A stretch of DNA of 64,000 nt from Rhodanobacter sp. B05 (GCF_002001085.1 NZ_MUNU01000003.1:62001-126000); one strand, 5' to 3'; numbered from the stretch's first letter, positions 32,782-42,495 are shown. The notes: generated by a model from the sequence alone, not told the origin. Numbers and translations are program-made.

Positions 32782-34692
32782 ATGCTGCAGGCAATGCGTA
32801 ACAAGATGCACGGATGGCCTTCCATCATCGTGCTCGGCCTCGCCGTTCTGGCGATGTCGCTGTTCGGCATGGAGAGCTACTTCACTTCGCACAGCGATAC
32901 GTTCGTGGCGAAAGTGGGCAAGCGCGAGATCAGCCAGAACGCCTTCCAGGATCGCATCAACCAGCTGCGCCAGCAGGCCAGTGCGCAGCAGGGCGAGCAT
33001 TTCGATCCCACGATCTTCGAAAAGCCCGAGACCAAGCTGCGCGTGCTCGACGCCATGATCGACGAGCAGTTGCTGCTGCAGGCCAATGCAGACTGGGGGC
33101 TGCGCGTGTCGGACCAGGCATTGCGCGACACGATTGCCGGTATTCCGGCCTTCCAGGTGAACGGGCAATTCGACCCCACCAGCTATCGCGCATGGCTCGC
33201 CAGCAGTGGCAAGACGGCAGACATGTTCGAGGACCAGATGCGTTCGTCGCTGGCAGGCCAGTTGCTGCCGTCCGCGATTACCGACAGCACCATTGTCGGC
33301 GATGCGCGGGTCGACGGTTTCCTGAATTTGCTCACCCAGCGCCGCGACCTTCGCTACTTCCTGTTGCCCAAGCCTGATGCAGCCGACACGCAGGTTACCG
33401 ACGCCCAGATCCAGTCCTGGTACAAATCCCACCAGGCCGAGTACATGAACCCCGAGCAGGTCTCGGTGCAGTACATCGAGGTTGACGGTGCCACACTCAA
33501 GCCCGAGTCCGTGCCCAGCGACGAGGAGTTGAAAAAGCGATACGAGGATGAGAAGCAGCGCTTCGTGCAACCGGAACAGCGGCTGGTTTCGCACATCCTG
33601 ATCAACGTGCCGGCCAATGCCACGCCGGAGCAGCAGAAGGCCGCGCTGGCCCAGGCGGACAAGATCGCGGCCGAGGCCACCCCGGCCGATTTCGCCAAGC
33701 TGGCCGAGAAGGATTCGCAGGATCTGGGTTCGAAACGCCAGGGCGGTGATCTGGGCTGGCTGGAAAAGGGCGTGACCAATGCCGCGTTCGATTCGGCGAT
33801 GTTCTCGCTGCAGAAGGGCCAGATTTCCAAGCCGGTATTGTCTTCCGACGGCTATCACATCATCTGGCTGCGTGATGTCCGCAGCGGTGAGTCCAGGCCG
33901 TTCGCCGAGGTGCGCGATCAGCTGATCAAGGAGGCGACCACGGCCCAGCGCGATCGCCAGTACAACGACCTGGCCGGGAAGATGGCCGACAATACCTATT
34001 CGAACCCGAGCTCGCTGGAACCGGCCTCGGCGGCGCTGGGCCTGCCGATCAAGACCACGCCGCTGTTTTCGCGCACGGATGGCCAGGGCCTGACCGCCAA
34101 TCCCAAGCTTGTCGCCGCCGCTTTCAGCGACGACGTTCTGGTTCAGGGCAACAACTCCGGCTTGGTCGATCTCGGCAACGACCACTCGGTGGTGATCCAT
34201 GTCGAGAAGCACGTGGCCGCCGCGGTCAAGCCCCTGTCGGAAGTCCAGGCCAAGATCAAGGACAGCATTCTCGAAGCACGCGTGGCGGAGGCGGCCAAAA
34301 AACAGGCGGATGACGTGCTGGCGCGTTTGCGCAAGGGCGAGGCGATGCCGGCGGTTGCCAAGGCGCTTGGCGCTTCGGTCGTCAGCGTGCCGGACGCCGT
34401 GCGCGAACAGTCGCTGCAGGTACCGCCTCCACTGTTGAAGGAGGCATTCCTGCTGCCGCACCCGGTTGCGGCAGGCAAGCCGGAATTCGCCGCGGTCGAC
34501 ATGGGCGACGGCGGATTTGCGTTGCTGGCAGTGGACAAGGTGCAGAGTGGCGACCTGTCCAAGGTGACGCCGGATCAGCGTGAGGCGCTGCGCCATCAGA
34601 TGGCCCAGGCTTATGGTTCCGAGGCAACCCGGGAATTGCTGGAAATGCTCCGCTCCGGGACCAAGATCAAGATCAACAACAGCCTGATGTAA
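32782..34692 (+). CDS. ppiD: periplasmic folding factor PpiD
   Basis: 636 residues, anchored in the inner membrane by one N-terminal helix (about 12-32) with the rest in the periplasm. SurA-like chaperone N-terminal region (about 35-200), one parvulin isomerase domain (about 265-365, with RLVSHILI and GGDLGWLEKG), and a long C-terminal chaperone-like region. PpiD binds newly exported proteins at the SecYEG exit. Start ATG at 32782; the next in-frame ATG (MRNKM) is 12 bases on. Located next to lon-hupB as in E. coli (lon-hupB-ppiD). Confidence 0.95.
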   Translation: MLQAMRNKMHGWPSIIVLGLAVLAMSLFGMESYFTSHSDTFVAKVGKREISQNAFQDRINQLRQQASAQQGEHFDPTIFEKPETKLRVLDAMIDEQLLLQANADWGLRVSDQALRDTIAGIPAFQVNGQFDPTSYRAWLASSGKTADMFEDQMRSSLAGQLLPSAITDSTIVGDARVDGFLNLLTQRRDLRYFLLPKPDAADTQVTDAQIQSWYKSHQAEYMNPEQVSVQYIEVDGATLKPESVPSDEELKKRYEDEKQRFVQPEQRLVSHILINVPANATPEQQKAALAQADKIAAEATPADFAKLAEKDSQDLGSKRQGGDLGWLEKGVTNAAFDSAMFSLQKGQISKPVLSSDGYHIIWLRDVRSGESRPFAEVRDQLIKEATTAQRDRQYNDLAGKMADNTYSNPSSLEPASAALGLPIKTTPLFSRTDGQGLTANPKLVAAAFSDDVLVQGNNSGLVDLGNDHSVVIHVEKHVAAAVKPLSEVQAKIKDSILEARVAEAAKKQADDVLARLRKGEAMPAVAKALGASVVSVPDAVREQSLQVPPPLLKEAFLLPHPVAAGKPEFAAVDMGDGGFALLAVDKVQSGDLSKVTPDQREALRHQMAQAYGSEATRELLEMLRSGTKIKINNSLM

Positions 34693-34713
34693 TCAGGTTC
34701 GTCCCGCCACACC

Positions 34714-34736
34714 GTTGCCGCAGCGATGGCGGCAAC
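34714..34736 (+). terminator. small hairpin after ppiD
   Basis: GTTGCCGC (34714-34721) pairs with GCGGCAAC (34729-34736), loop AGCGATG. No T-tract, so only a weak terminator candidate. Confidence 0.35.
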
Positions 34737-34825
34737 CTGGCCGGCGGGTTGTGGCCGCCCCGGTCAGCACATGTCGCCCACTCGGGATCCTTTTCGACGG
34801 GCGGTGGGCTGGCCGTGATGTTTGC

Positions 34826-36022
34826 TCAGTCGACATCATCCAGCTGCAGCACCTGACCTGGCCGAATCGCGTCGTCATGCAGGTGATTGAGCTGTTGCAG
34901 GCGGCTGATTTTCGTCGAATATTCGCGGGCGATTTGCCAGAGGCTCTCGCCGGGACTCACCACATGGGTCTGATGATGGTGTCGGGGTGCGACAGCTTTG
35001 CCGTCCAGCGATGCAATTCGCGTTGAACCAGTCGGAGCTGTCTCCTTCGGCGCTCCGTATGAGGCAAGGCGGAATTGTTCGGCATGACTGGCGGGCAGCA
35101 TCAGGTACGAAGCGATGCCAACCTCGATCGTGTCGCCACTGAATGCCGGGTTGAGGTGCTTCAACGCATCCACCGACATGCCCGCCTGACTGGCGGCCTG
35201 GGCCATCGGGATGGAAGCGGTCACCGACGTCTGTACCAGATGCTCCGCTTCCGACGGGACGGGCAGACTCACCTGGAATCGCGCCGGTTCGCGTACCACG
35301 CAAGCTATCGCGAGCAGTTTGACCAGATGCTCGCGAGCAATCCTGCTTGCCGGCCATGCGGGGATCACGGGTTCGGCCGCCGGGAGGCCATGCTCCCGAA
35401 CGAGCTTGCGCACGCGGAATTCACCCGAGTTGTAGGCGTAGTCGACCACGCGCCAGTCGTGAAATTGATCGTGATATTGCTCCAGCAGCTTCATGACGGC
35501 GTGCGCGGCAGCAGGCATGTCGAGCCGGGCATCGTAGTGGCGGTCCACGCGCAAGCCCATGGCGCCAGCGGTGACCGGCATGATTTGCCATATGCCGGCG
35601 GGGCTGCGCTTGCGTGCGGGAGTCGGTCGATAGTGGCTTTCAACCCACGGCAACAGCACGAATTCGCCGGCAACGTTGTACTGGGCAGCGACTTGCTGCA
35701 CGAAGGCGAGGCGCGGTAGCGCCGATCGCAGTTGCCCCTCGAATTGTTTCGGCTCACGCGTGTAGCGTTTGGCCCAGCCCAGCACCGCCGGGTCCGCGTT
35801 GCAATCGGACATGGCGAAGCTGCGGCGCAATTTGTCCCAGATGTCCTGGACTGGCGTGGGCTCCGCCACCCCGGAGGTCGTGGCGGCCGCCGCGGGCACC
35901 GTCGTCGTCGATGCGGGGAGCGGCGCGGCTGGCACTTGCGATCCCTGCGGAGGCAAGCTGGCGCAGGCAGCCAGCAAGGCAGACAGGGTCAGCGGGAAGG
36001 CGCGTCGCAGTGTTCTGTTCAT
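34826..36022 (-). CDS. mltD: membrane-bound lytic murein transglycosylase D
   Basis: 398 residues from ATG 36022, which overlaps the gloB stop by four bases (ATGA); an upstream in-frame start would precede the signal peptide and is rejected. Lipoprotein signal with lipobox LLAAC. SLT domain with catalytic Glu in LLPWVESHYRP, followed by SPAGIWQIMP and AYNSGEFRV. One LysM domain at the C-terminus (HVVSPGESLWQIAREYST); E. coli MltD has two. It cleaves peptidoglycan glycan strands, leaving anhydromuramyl ends. Converges with ppiD. Confidence 0.94.
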   Translation of the reverse strand: MNRTLRRAFPLTLSALLAACASLPPQGSQVPAAPLPASTTTVPAAAATTSGVAEPTPVQDIWDKLRRSFAMSDCNADPAVLGWAKRYTREPKQFEGQLRSALPRLAFVQQVAAQYNVAGEFVLLPWVESHYRPTPARKRSPAGIWQIMPVTAGAMGLRVDRHYDARLDMPAAAHAVMKLLEQYHDQFHDWRVVDYAYNSGEFRVRKLVREHGLPAAEPVIPAWPASRIAREHLVKLLAIACVVREPARFQVSLPVPSEAEHLVQTSVTASIPMAQAASQAGMSVDALKHLNPAFSGDTIEVGIASYLMLPASHAEQFRLASYGAPKETAPTGSTRIASLDGKAVAPRHHHQTHVVSPGESLWQIAREYSTKISRLQQLNHLHDDAIRPGQVLQLDDVD

Positions 36023-36783
36023 CCCTTGAATACATCCTTGGCTGCACGCACCGCAGCAAACCGCGCGACGCGGTCGCCGCTGACACCGCGTCGCCGACAC
36101 CAGGCGCTGACCGCTTCGGTGTCGACCCGCAGGAACGGGTTGGTAGCGAGCTCGCTCTCCAGGGTTACCGGCAGCGTGGGTAGTCGATTTGCGCGCAACT
36201 GGGCGACTTGCTGGCGGCGCACCTGCAGCAGTGCGTTGTCTGGTTCCACCTCGCTGGCGAAACGACCATTTGCTTCGGTGTATTCGTGGCCGGCGCAGAC
36301 CAAGGTTGCAGCGGGGAGGGCCGCCAGCCGGTCCAGCGAAGAGAGCATTTCTGCCGGCGTGCCTTCAAACAGCCGGCCGCAGCCGAGACTGAACAACGTG
36401 TCGCCACACAGCAGCAGTCCGGCACCCAGGTAACCGACGTGGGTAAGCGTGTGTCCGGGGATTGCCAGCACGTCGAACTGCACGGCTGGCGATGCCAGTT
36501 CGATCCGGTCGCCGTCGCCCACTTTTTTGGTGGCACTGGTGATGCGCTCGTCCGCCGGCGCATGGACGGGGACGGCATGCTGCTGTTGCAGCGCGGATGC
36601 GCCAGCGACGTGATCGGGATGGTGATGTGTCAGCAGCACGGCGCGCAGGCGCAAATGCCGCGTGCTGAGTGCGCGCTCGACGACTTGCGCATCGCCTGGG
36701 TCGACGACGACGGCATTGTCTTCGTCATCGTGCAGCAGCCAGATATAGTTGTCGGCCAACGCCGGTAGCGGTATCAGGTGCAA
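36019..36783 (-). CDS. gloB: hydroxyacylglutathione hydrolase (glyoxalase II)
   Basis: 254 residues from a TTG start at 36783. This start is chosen over an upstream in-frame TTG because AGGA lies six bases before it and because GloB proteins begin close to IPLPALADNYIW. It hydrolyses S-lactoylglutathione to lactate, the second step of methylglyoxal detoxification. Metallo-beta-lactamase fold with the zinc motif THHHPDH. Its stop overlaps the mltD start, the mltD-gloB pair also found in E. coli. Divergent from the methyltransferase gene at 37037. Confidence 0.95.
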   Translation of the reverse strand: MHLIPLPALADNYIWLLHDDEDNAVVVDPGDAQVVERALSTRHLRLRAVLLTHHHPDHVAGASALQQQHAVPVHAPADERITSATKKVGDGDRIELASPAVQFDVLAIPGHTLTHVGYLGAGLLLCGDTLFSLGCGRLFEGTPAEMLSSLDRLAALPAATLVCAGHEYTEANGRFASEVEPDNALLQVRRQQVAQLRANRLPTLPVTLESELATNPFLRVDTEAVSAWCRRRGVSGDRVARFAAVRAAKDVFKG

Positions 36784-37036
36784 GACGTTTCCTGATGCGT
36801 TCGAGCAGGGTGGCGGGGTGAGCAATGCCGCCCCGATCAACGACAGACGCAACCTTGTCGGCTGCGCGCGAAGCGACCGACTATAGAGTGGCTCTTTCAG
36901 CCGATCGTTAGAGTGGTGTTAAAAAGGCGGTGTGGCGTTCAGGTGTGTGCGGCAGTTCCGTGTTGTCCGCGATCCGACGCCGCCCACCGTTAAGCCGCTA
37001 AACTGGAGGCAGGTAAAAAGACCCTGGGTCGGTTGC

Positions 37037-37741
37037 ATGCATCTCGGTGACAACGATATTTATGTCAGTGCGCCGCTGCGCCGATTGCTTGATGCACAGA
37101 TGCGCGTGCTGACACCGGAACTGCAACGTTGCTTCGGCACGCATGCCCTGTTGCTGGGTGCGGCGAAGGATGACATTCCACCGGCGTTGCCGATGCTTGG
37201 CAGCTGGGTTCGCCTCTTTCTGGACGGCAATTGCTACCGGGGCGATTTGCTTGCAGCAACAGGTGAATCGTTGCCTTTCAGTGACGATGCCTTCGATCTG
37301 GTCCTGCTCAGGCACGCGCTGGAAGTGTCGCCGGCTGCATCGGCCTTGCTGGCCCAGGCGATCCGGGTGCTGGCTCCCGGTGGCTTGTTGGCACTGACCG
37401 GCGTTCATCCACTCAGTGGCTGGTCGCCGTGGTTGCGCTGGCAGGCGAAGGGGCGGCCACTCAGACTGCAACTGCCTCTGCGGCTGCATCAAGTCTTGCG
37501 ACAGGAGGGGCTCGAGGTCGAGTTGGCGCAGCGTGTCGGACGCAGCTGGCCGGGGCTTCGCTCCCGGGACAAAAAGGTGGTCAACGTGTTCGGTGGCGGC
37601 TATGTGTTGATTGCCCGCAAGCGCCGACGCGTGGCCTTGCCGCGACGGAATGTGCCGGCCACTGTGGCGGTGCCGGCAGGCGGTCGATTGTCGCCGGGCA
37701 CGCGGCGCAGTTCGGCTCTGCAAACAACACGGGACACGTGA
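37037..37741 (+). CDS. YafS-like SAM-dependent methyltransferase
   Basis: 234 residues. Class I methyltransferase of the Methyltransf_11 type. The glycine-rich motif I is degenerate (LLLGAAKDD rather than a DxGxGxG form), but the GESLPFSDDAFDLVLLRHALE and RVLAPGGLLALTG segments are clear. Substrate unknown. ATG at 37037 is the best start; the frame is open further up without a family match. The neighbourhood mltD-gloB / yafS-rnhA-dnaQ is the E. coli arrangement. The basic tail (KRRRVALPRR onward) is less conserved. Confidence 0.85.
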   Translation: MHLGDNDIYVSAPLRRLLDAQMRVLTPELQRCFGTHALLLGAAKDDIPPALPMLGSWVRLFLDGNCYRGDLLAATGESLPFSDDAFDLVLLRHALEVSPAASALLAQAIRVLAPGGLLALTGVHPLSGWSPWLRWQAKGRPLRLQLPLRLHQVLRQEGLEVELAQRVGRSWPGLRSRDKKVVNVFGGGYVLIARKRRRVALPRRNVPATVAVPAGGRLSPGTRRSSALQTTRDT

Positions 37742-37747
37742 GCAACG

Positions 37748-38191
37748 ATGAGCGAAGTGGAAGCATTCACCGATGGCGCCTGTCTGGGCAATCCGGGCCC
37801 AGGAGGTTGGGCGGCGCTGTTGCGGGCGCAGGGTGGCGAGCGCCTGGTGGCTGGTGGCGAGGCGGCCACCACCAACAATCGCATGGAGTTGATGGCGGCG
37901 ATCGGTGCGTTGGAGGCATTGAAGCGGCCATGTGCGGTCACGCTGACCACGGACTCGCGCTATGTCATGCAGGGCATCGAGCAGTGGATGCCGAAATGGC
38001 GGGCGAACGGCTGGCGCACGGCCGACCGGAAGCCGGTGAAGAACCAGGATCTGTGGCAACGTCTGTCCGATGCCGTGGGTGCCCATCGGGTGCGCTGGCA
38101 GTGGGTAAAGGGCCACAACGGGCACGTCGAAAACGAACGTGTCGACCGGGCTGCACGTGAACAGGCCGAGCTGATCAGGGAAGCCCCATGA
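37748..38191 (+). CDS. rnhA: ribonuclease HI
   Basis: 147 residues, cytoplasmic. Cuts the RNA strand of RNA-DNA hybrids. Four acidic catalytic residues are visible: D in [11 protein letters not shown] in [10 protein letters not shown] in TTDSRYV, and D in [11 protein letters not shown]; the handle region [15 protein letters not shown] is intact. Its stop overlaps the dnaQ start (ATGA). Confidence 0.97.
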   Translation: MSEVEAFTDGACLGNPGPGGWAALLRAQGGERLVAGGEAATTNNRMELMAAIGALEALKRPCAVTLTTDSRYVMQGIEQWMPKWRANGWRTADRKPVKNQDLWQRLSDAVGAHRVRWQWVKGHNGHVENERVDRAAREQAELIREAP

Positions 38192-38898
38192 GGCAGGTTG
38201 TGCTCGATACGGAAACCACGGGCCTGGAAGTTCGTCAAGGGCATCGGCTGGTGGAAATAGCCTGTGTCGAACTGGTGGAGCGCAGACTCACCGGCCGGCA
38301 CTACCAGACTTATCTCAACCCGGACCGGGTGATTGACGAAGGCGCCCGCCTGGTCACCGGCATCGAGGACGAGTTCCTGCTCGACAAACCGCGTTTTCCC
38401 GACGTGGTGGACGAGTTCCTCGGCTTCGTCGACGGCGCGGAGCTGATCATCCACAACGCCAGCTTCGACATCGGCTTCCTGGATGCCGAACTGCTCCGGT
38501 TGGGTCCGGCGCGAGGCCGGATTGGCGATCGTTGCAGCGTGCTCGATACCCTTGCCATGGCCAGGGAGCGCTATCCGGGTCAGCGCAACAGCCTCGACGC
38601 GCTGTGCAAGCGGCTCGGCGTGGACAACTCGCGCCGTGAACTGCACGGGGGATTGATCGACGCCCAGTTGCTGGCCGATGTCTACCTGGCCATGACGTCC
38701 GGGCAGGTCGGTTTCGATCTCGGGTTTGACGTCTCTGCGGAGCAACGAGATGTGATCGTGGTGAGACCGGCATCCCTGCAGGTGCGCCCGCACGTGCTGC
38801 ATGCTTCGGCCGACGAATCGCAGCTTCATGAGCAACGTCTGGATGACCTGGACAAGAGCGCGGGCGGCCAGAGCCTTTGGCGACGCCTGCATGATTGA
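38188..38898 (+). CDS. dnaQ: DNA polymerase III epsilon subunit (3'-5' proofreading exonuclease)
   Basis: 236 residues. DEDDh exonuclease: D and E in [11 protein letters not shown] in [12 protein letters not shown], and the final H and D in [17 protein letters not shown]. The C-terminal ~40 residues form the tail that binds the alpha subunit. Overlaps rnhA by four bases; in E. coli the two genes are divergent, here they are co-directional. Confidence 0.97.
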   Translation: MRQVVLDTETTGLEVRQGHRLVEIACVELVERRLTGRHYQTYLNPDRVIDEGARLVTGIEDEFLLDKPRFPDVVDEFLGFVDGAELIIHNASFDIGFLDAELLRLGPARGRIGDRCSVLDTLAMARERYPGQRNSLDALCKRLGVDNSRRELHGGLIDAQLLADVYLAMTSGQVGFDLGFDVSAEQRDVIVVRPASLQVRPHVLHASADESQLHEQRLDDLDKSAGGQSLWRRLHD

Positions 38899-38919
38899 AA
38901 GGTAGGCTTCGAGCCGCCC

Positions 38920-39621
38920 TCAGCGGCAACGCACGACGACACCGGTGATATTGTCGTCGCCGCCAGCGTCGAGTGCGGACAGCAGGAGCTGATCGGCACA
39001 TTCCTGCGCAGCCAGATCATGGCGGGCGATGGTTCGCGCAATCGATGCGTCGTCGACGCATTCGGTCAACCCGTCGGTGCACAGCAGGAACGTCATTCCC
39101 GGCTCGAGCGCGCCGCGGGCGATACCGATATGCAATTGCTCGGTCGCGGTCACCCCCAGGGCCTGGGTCAGCAGATTGCGTTGCGGGTGTCGCGAGGCTT
39201 GTGCCGGATCGAGCTGGCCCGCCTCGACCAAGGCCTGTACCAGCGAGTGATCGTGGCTGATCCGGCACAACGCCTGCGTCCACAAGTAGATTCTGCTGTC
39301 GCCAACCCAGGCGACCTCATAGCCGTCGCCGATGATCCGGAGCGCAGCGATCGTGGTACCCATGGGCAGCGCATCGAAACTCGGCCGGGTGTGCGCGAGC
39401 AGGCGATCGGCGGCTCCGTTGACCGCTTCGATCAGTCCGCGCCCGGAGCCGACCAGTTCGACCACGGCATCGCGCACCAGCGCCGATGCCACTTCGCCAT
39501 GCTGGTGGCCGCCCATGCCGTCCGCCACCAGGAACAGGCCGAGCGAGACATCGGCATGATAGGTATCCTCGTTGCGCGTGCGGCGCAGGCCGACATGTGT
39601 TCCGTGTCCTAGTTCGATCAT
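38920..39621 (-). CDS. PP2C-type Ser/Thr protein phosphatase
   Basis: 233 residues, cytoplasmic. Bacterial PPM phosphatase (Stp1 type) with the metal-binding motifs RRTRNEDTY, VADGMGGHQHGE, LLCTDGLTE and GGDDNITGVVVRC. Members often reverse Hanks-type kinases or act with type VI secretion or FHA systems; no kinase gene is adjacent here, so its partner is unknown. Convergent with dnaQ, divergent from tRNA-Ser. Confidence 0.92.
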   Translation of the reverse strand: MIELGHGTHVGLRRTRNEDTYHADVSLGLFLVADGMGGHQHGEVASALVRDAVVELVGSGRGLIEAVNGAADRLLAHTRPSFDALPMGTTIAALRIIGDGYEVAWVGDSRIYLWTQALCRISHDHSLVQALVEAGQLDPAQASRHPQRNLLTQALGVTATEQLHIGIARGALEPGMTFLLCTDGLTECVDDASIARTIARHDLAAQECADQLLLSALDAGGDDNITGVVVRCR

Positions 39622-39670
39622 GGGGCTTCAGTCAGGGTGTGCTGCCGCAGCATGCCGCAAGCCCGGCTTA

Positions 39671-39699
39671 TTGTCACGATACCCTTGCTCGCGTATGAT
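39671..39699 (+). promoter_or_regulatory. sigma-70 promoter of tRNA-Ser
   Basis: TTGTCA (39671-39676), 17-base spacer, TATGAT (39694-39699), ten of twelve consensus positions, about 34 bases before the tRNA. Confidence 0.75.
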
Positions 39700-39732
39700 T
39701 CGCGGCTCGCATGCGCCACCATGCATCCCATC

Positions 39733-39874
<142 letters not shown>

Positions 39875-40074
39875 TTGTGGACGAACCCGCCGGTTCGACA
39901 AATTCGTCTGGAACGACAAGGACGACCGCAGGTCGGCCCCGTAGCGCAATGCGCGAAGGGGTGAACCCCAGGGATGGGGTTCACAATCCCCGCCATCGCC
40001 GCGTAACACGCCGCTCCATCGAAGGGGCGTTTTGCGTATCTGGCGGAGAGGGTGTCGTGGACGAACCCGCATCC

Positions 40075-40103
40075 AAAAACAAAGGCCGCTTGCGCGGCCC
40101 TTG
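40075..40103 (-). terminator. terminator of the FadL-type gene
   Basis: Read on the minus strand, GGCCGC and GCGGCC pair around GCAA, followed by TTTGTTTTT (40075-40083). Placed 24 bases after the stop codon. Confidence 0.75.
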
Positions 40104-40126
40104 TCACTGTCATCCCGGCACCCTGT

Positions 40127-41515
40127 TCAGAACTTGTAGGTGCCCGTCATGCTGATCACGTCGCCGTGATCCTTGAACTTGCCGTCCATGGTGCCGGCAC
40201 CGAGCCCGAGCTGGTTGACCATGTCCACCCGGGCATCCTTGACGAACTGATGCTGGTAGCCAAAGTCGAATGCCAGATGCTCGCTCGCCTGGTATCCGAA
40301 GCCCATCCCCAGCAGTCGGCGCGAGCCGTCTGGAATGCGCGGATCGCGGCTGATGATGTTGGTCGGCGTCTGGTCGTAGCCGACACCGGCGCGCAGCGTC
40401 CACTGGTCATTCAAGTGATAGTCACCACCCACGCTGTACACGAACGAGTTCTTGTACTTCTGCGGCAATCCGACGAGTTCATTGCCGTTGGAGGTCAGCA
40501 CCAGGTTGTTGAAGCTGGACCACTGGGTCCATTTGATGGAGGTGGCCAGGGTGAACTTGCTGTTGAAGTCGTGCACCCAGTCGAGGCTCGCAAACGCCGG
40601 TGTGTTCAGTACGGCGTTGGCGCTGTCGCCATCGACGTTGAGCGAGGGCAGGCCTCTGTCCGGGAATAGCGTGGGCCCCAGCACGATCAGGTTCATGCCT
40701 GCGGCGCTGCCATACAACTTATAATGACCGCCGAGGGTCTGGTTGATGCGCGAGTGATAGCTGATGCCGACGCTGTCCTGCGTTGTGGGCTTGAATTCGG
40801 CACCGACGAAGTAGCCGAAGGCCATCGACTTCTTGAGCGTCACATTCAACTGCACATCCTCGCTCTGCGGAGCACCCGCGATCGGCGCGCCAAACAGTGC
40901 CGATGCCGTACCAGTCGGATCGAGTACGGTGTTGAGCTGGGCCTTGGTTCGTTGGCCGACCACACCCAAGCCCAGCGAGAACTGGTCGTTGACCTTGAAG
41001 CCGGCAGAGAAGCTCACGGCGATCGACTGCAGGCTCGTCTTGGTACCGAAGTAGCGACCCTGCCAGGTCGGGTTGTACTCGCTGACCAGACCGAAGGGCA
41101 CAGAAAGGCTGCCGCCGAGCGTCACGTGGTCATTGATCGGCGCAGCGAACGCCATGTTGGGGAACGGGATGAACTTGCCGAAACCATTCGGGTTGTTGCC
41201 CGTCACCGGGTTGCCCTGTTGGTCATTGAACTGACCTTCGAATTGGGCGCTTGGCCGGATGCCCGTGCCGGTGACCTGCAGCAAGGGTGCGGTGAAGAAC
41301 GCCATCGCCGCCGGGTTGTTGTAGACCGCGGTGGGATCATTGGCAAACAAAGAGCCGCCGGCGTTGGCGCGGGCCCAGCCGGCGGCATTGTCGGTGGGCA
41401 ACTGGAAGGAACCGGCTTGCGCGCGCAAGGGCAGGGCCAGTGCGCCCGCCACGGCCAGGGCGAGGCTGGCTTGTTTTCCGAGTCGGATGAGGCGTTGTGG
41501 ATGGTGACGGTTCAC
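40127..41515 (-). CDS. FadL/OmpP1-type outer-membrane long-chain fatty acid porin
   Basis: 462 residues from GTG 41515; AGGAGA lies about seven bases upstream, and the product starts with a basic region and a signal peptide ending near AQAG. The mature N-terminus resembles the FadL plug (SFQLPTDNAAGWARANAGG and the YNNPAAMAFF segment), and the C-terminus ends in aromatic GTYKF as outer-membrane barrels do. FadL proteins take up hydrophobic molecules, mostly long-chain fatty acids; the exact substrate here is unknown. It lies 116 bases downstream of a PsrA-like TetR gene on the same strand. Confidence 0.92.
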   Translation of the reverse strand: MNRHHPQRLIRLGKQASLALAVAGALALPLRAQAGSFQLPTDNAAGWARANAGGSLFANDPTAVYNNPAAMAFFTAPLLQVTGTGIRPSAQFEGQFNDQQGNPVTGNNPNGFGKFIPFPNMAFAAPINDHVTLGGSLSVPFGLVSEYNPTWQGRYFGTKTSLQSIAVSFSAGFKVNDQFSLGLGVVGQRTKAQLNTVLDPTGTASALFGAPIAGAPQSEDVQLNVTLKKSMAFGYFVGAEFKPTTQDSVGISYHSRINQTLGGHYKLYGSAAGMNLIVLGPTLFPDRGLPSLNVDGDSANAVLNTPAFASLDWVHDFNSKFTLATSIKWTQWSSFNNLVLTSNGNELVGLPQKYKNSFVYSVGGDYHLNDQWTLRAGVGYDQTPTNIISRDPRIPDGSRRLLGMGFGYQASEHLAFDFGYQHQFVKDARVDMVNQLGLGAGTMDGKFKDHGDVISMTGTYKF

Positions 41516-41631
41516 GTGGTTTCTCCTGTGACTAAGGTCCGATTCGCATGCTGGTGGTCGGACTGAGGTGGGGCGTCGATCGGCGGTGCCGGAATCGTTG
41601 ACGGCTGGAACGTGCTTTTCTTGCTGCTTTT

Positions 41632-42432
41632 TCAGGAGGCCAGCCTCCCTTCCTTGAGCCACTCCAGCGCAGTGGAACGCTGGCTTGGGTCATGCTCTGG
41701 CCGGACCGGCGTTTCGGCACTGGTCCTGGCGCTGGTGCTGTCGAACTTCAGCACGCGTTCGATCACGTCGATTTGCTCCGGTGTGCCGAACGGTGCGGTG
41801 AGAATGGGTACCAGCAGCGAAACCAGTCGCGCCAGCAGTTCGGTATCGTTGATCTCCTGGCCCTGACTGACGCTGGCAATCAATGCCTGCATGTCTTCGC
41901 CAGCCAGCATGCCGGATAGCGCCTTCAACGCGAAATGCAGGCGCAGTCCAAGTTCCCTTCGCGGCAATGCGGGCAGCGCGCGCGAGAATGCCTCGAAGAA
42001 GCGCCCGGAGATCGGTCGGTAGTGTGCTTCCAGGTAGCTGCGAATGAATGGGGATGGGTCGCTGTAGACGCGCCCGAGCAGGCGCATGAAGGCGGGACCG
42101 GACGCGTCGCCGTGACTGAGCCGGAACGCGGGGATGAACAACATCGCGAGTACGGCAGCCGCATCCAGAGCCGCTGGTTGTTCCTGCTCACAGGCGCTGA
42201 GCAGTTGCAGGCGCTCGCGGTTGAGTCGGTCCAGGCGTTGCGCAAGCACCTCCTGCATCAGCGCTTCCTTGCTGCCGAAGTGGTAGTTCACGGCGGCCAG
42301 GTTGGCACTGGCGCGTGCCGTGATGTGGCGCAGCGACATCGCCTCGTAACCACTCTCGATGAACAGCCACTCAGTGGCCTCGAGCAGTCGCTTGCGGGTA
42401 TCGCCGTGGCCGGTGCGTTGGGTCCTGCTCAA
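41632..42432 (-). CDS. TetR-family regulator, PsrA-like
   Basis: 266 residues. N-terminal helix-turn-helix (RKRLLEATEWLFIESGYEAMSLRHITARASANLAAVNYHFGSKEAL is the region, residues ~13-58), whose NLAAVNYHFGSK part equals that of Pseudomonas PsrA as I recall it. The C-terminal ligand domain includes FMRLLGRVYSDPSPFIRSYL, again PsrA-like. PsrA senses long-chain fatty acids and controls beta-oxidation genes. Here it is directly upstream of a FadL-type porin, so control of fatty-acid uptake is a reasonable inference. Tail of ~35 residues is extra. Confidence 0.87.
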   Translation of the reverse strand: MSRTQRTGHGDTRKRLLEATEWLFIESGYEAMSLRHITARASANLAAVNYHFGSKEALMQEVLAQRLDRLNRERLQLLSACEQEQPAALDAAAVLAMLFIPAFRLSHGDASGPAFMRLLGRVYSDPSPFIRSYLEAHYRPISGRFFEAFSRALPALPRRELGLRLHFALKALSGMLAGEDMQALIASVSQGQEINDTELLARLVSLLVPILTAPFGTPEQIDVIERVLKFDSTSARTSAETPVRPEHDPSQRSTALEWLKEGRLAS

Positions 42433-42477
42433 AATCTGCCCCCCGTGACCCGTGGTGGAGAATGCATTTACGGCCGC

Positions 42478-42495
42478 TTCAAATGTGAAATTGAA
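42478..42495. promoter_or_regulatory. candidate operator upstream of the TetR gene
   Basis: TTCAA (42478-42482) and TTGAA (42491-42495) form an inverted repeat with an 8-base spacer, 46 bases upstream of the TetR start in an AT-rich patch. Autoregulation by TetR proteins is common; the site has not the GAAAC-N4-GTTTC form of known PsrA sites, so this is weak. Confidence 0.3.
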
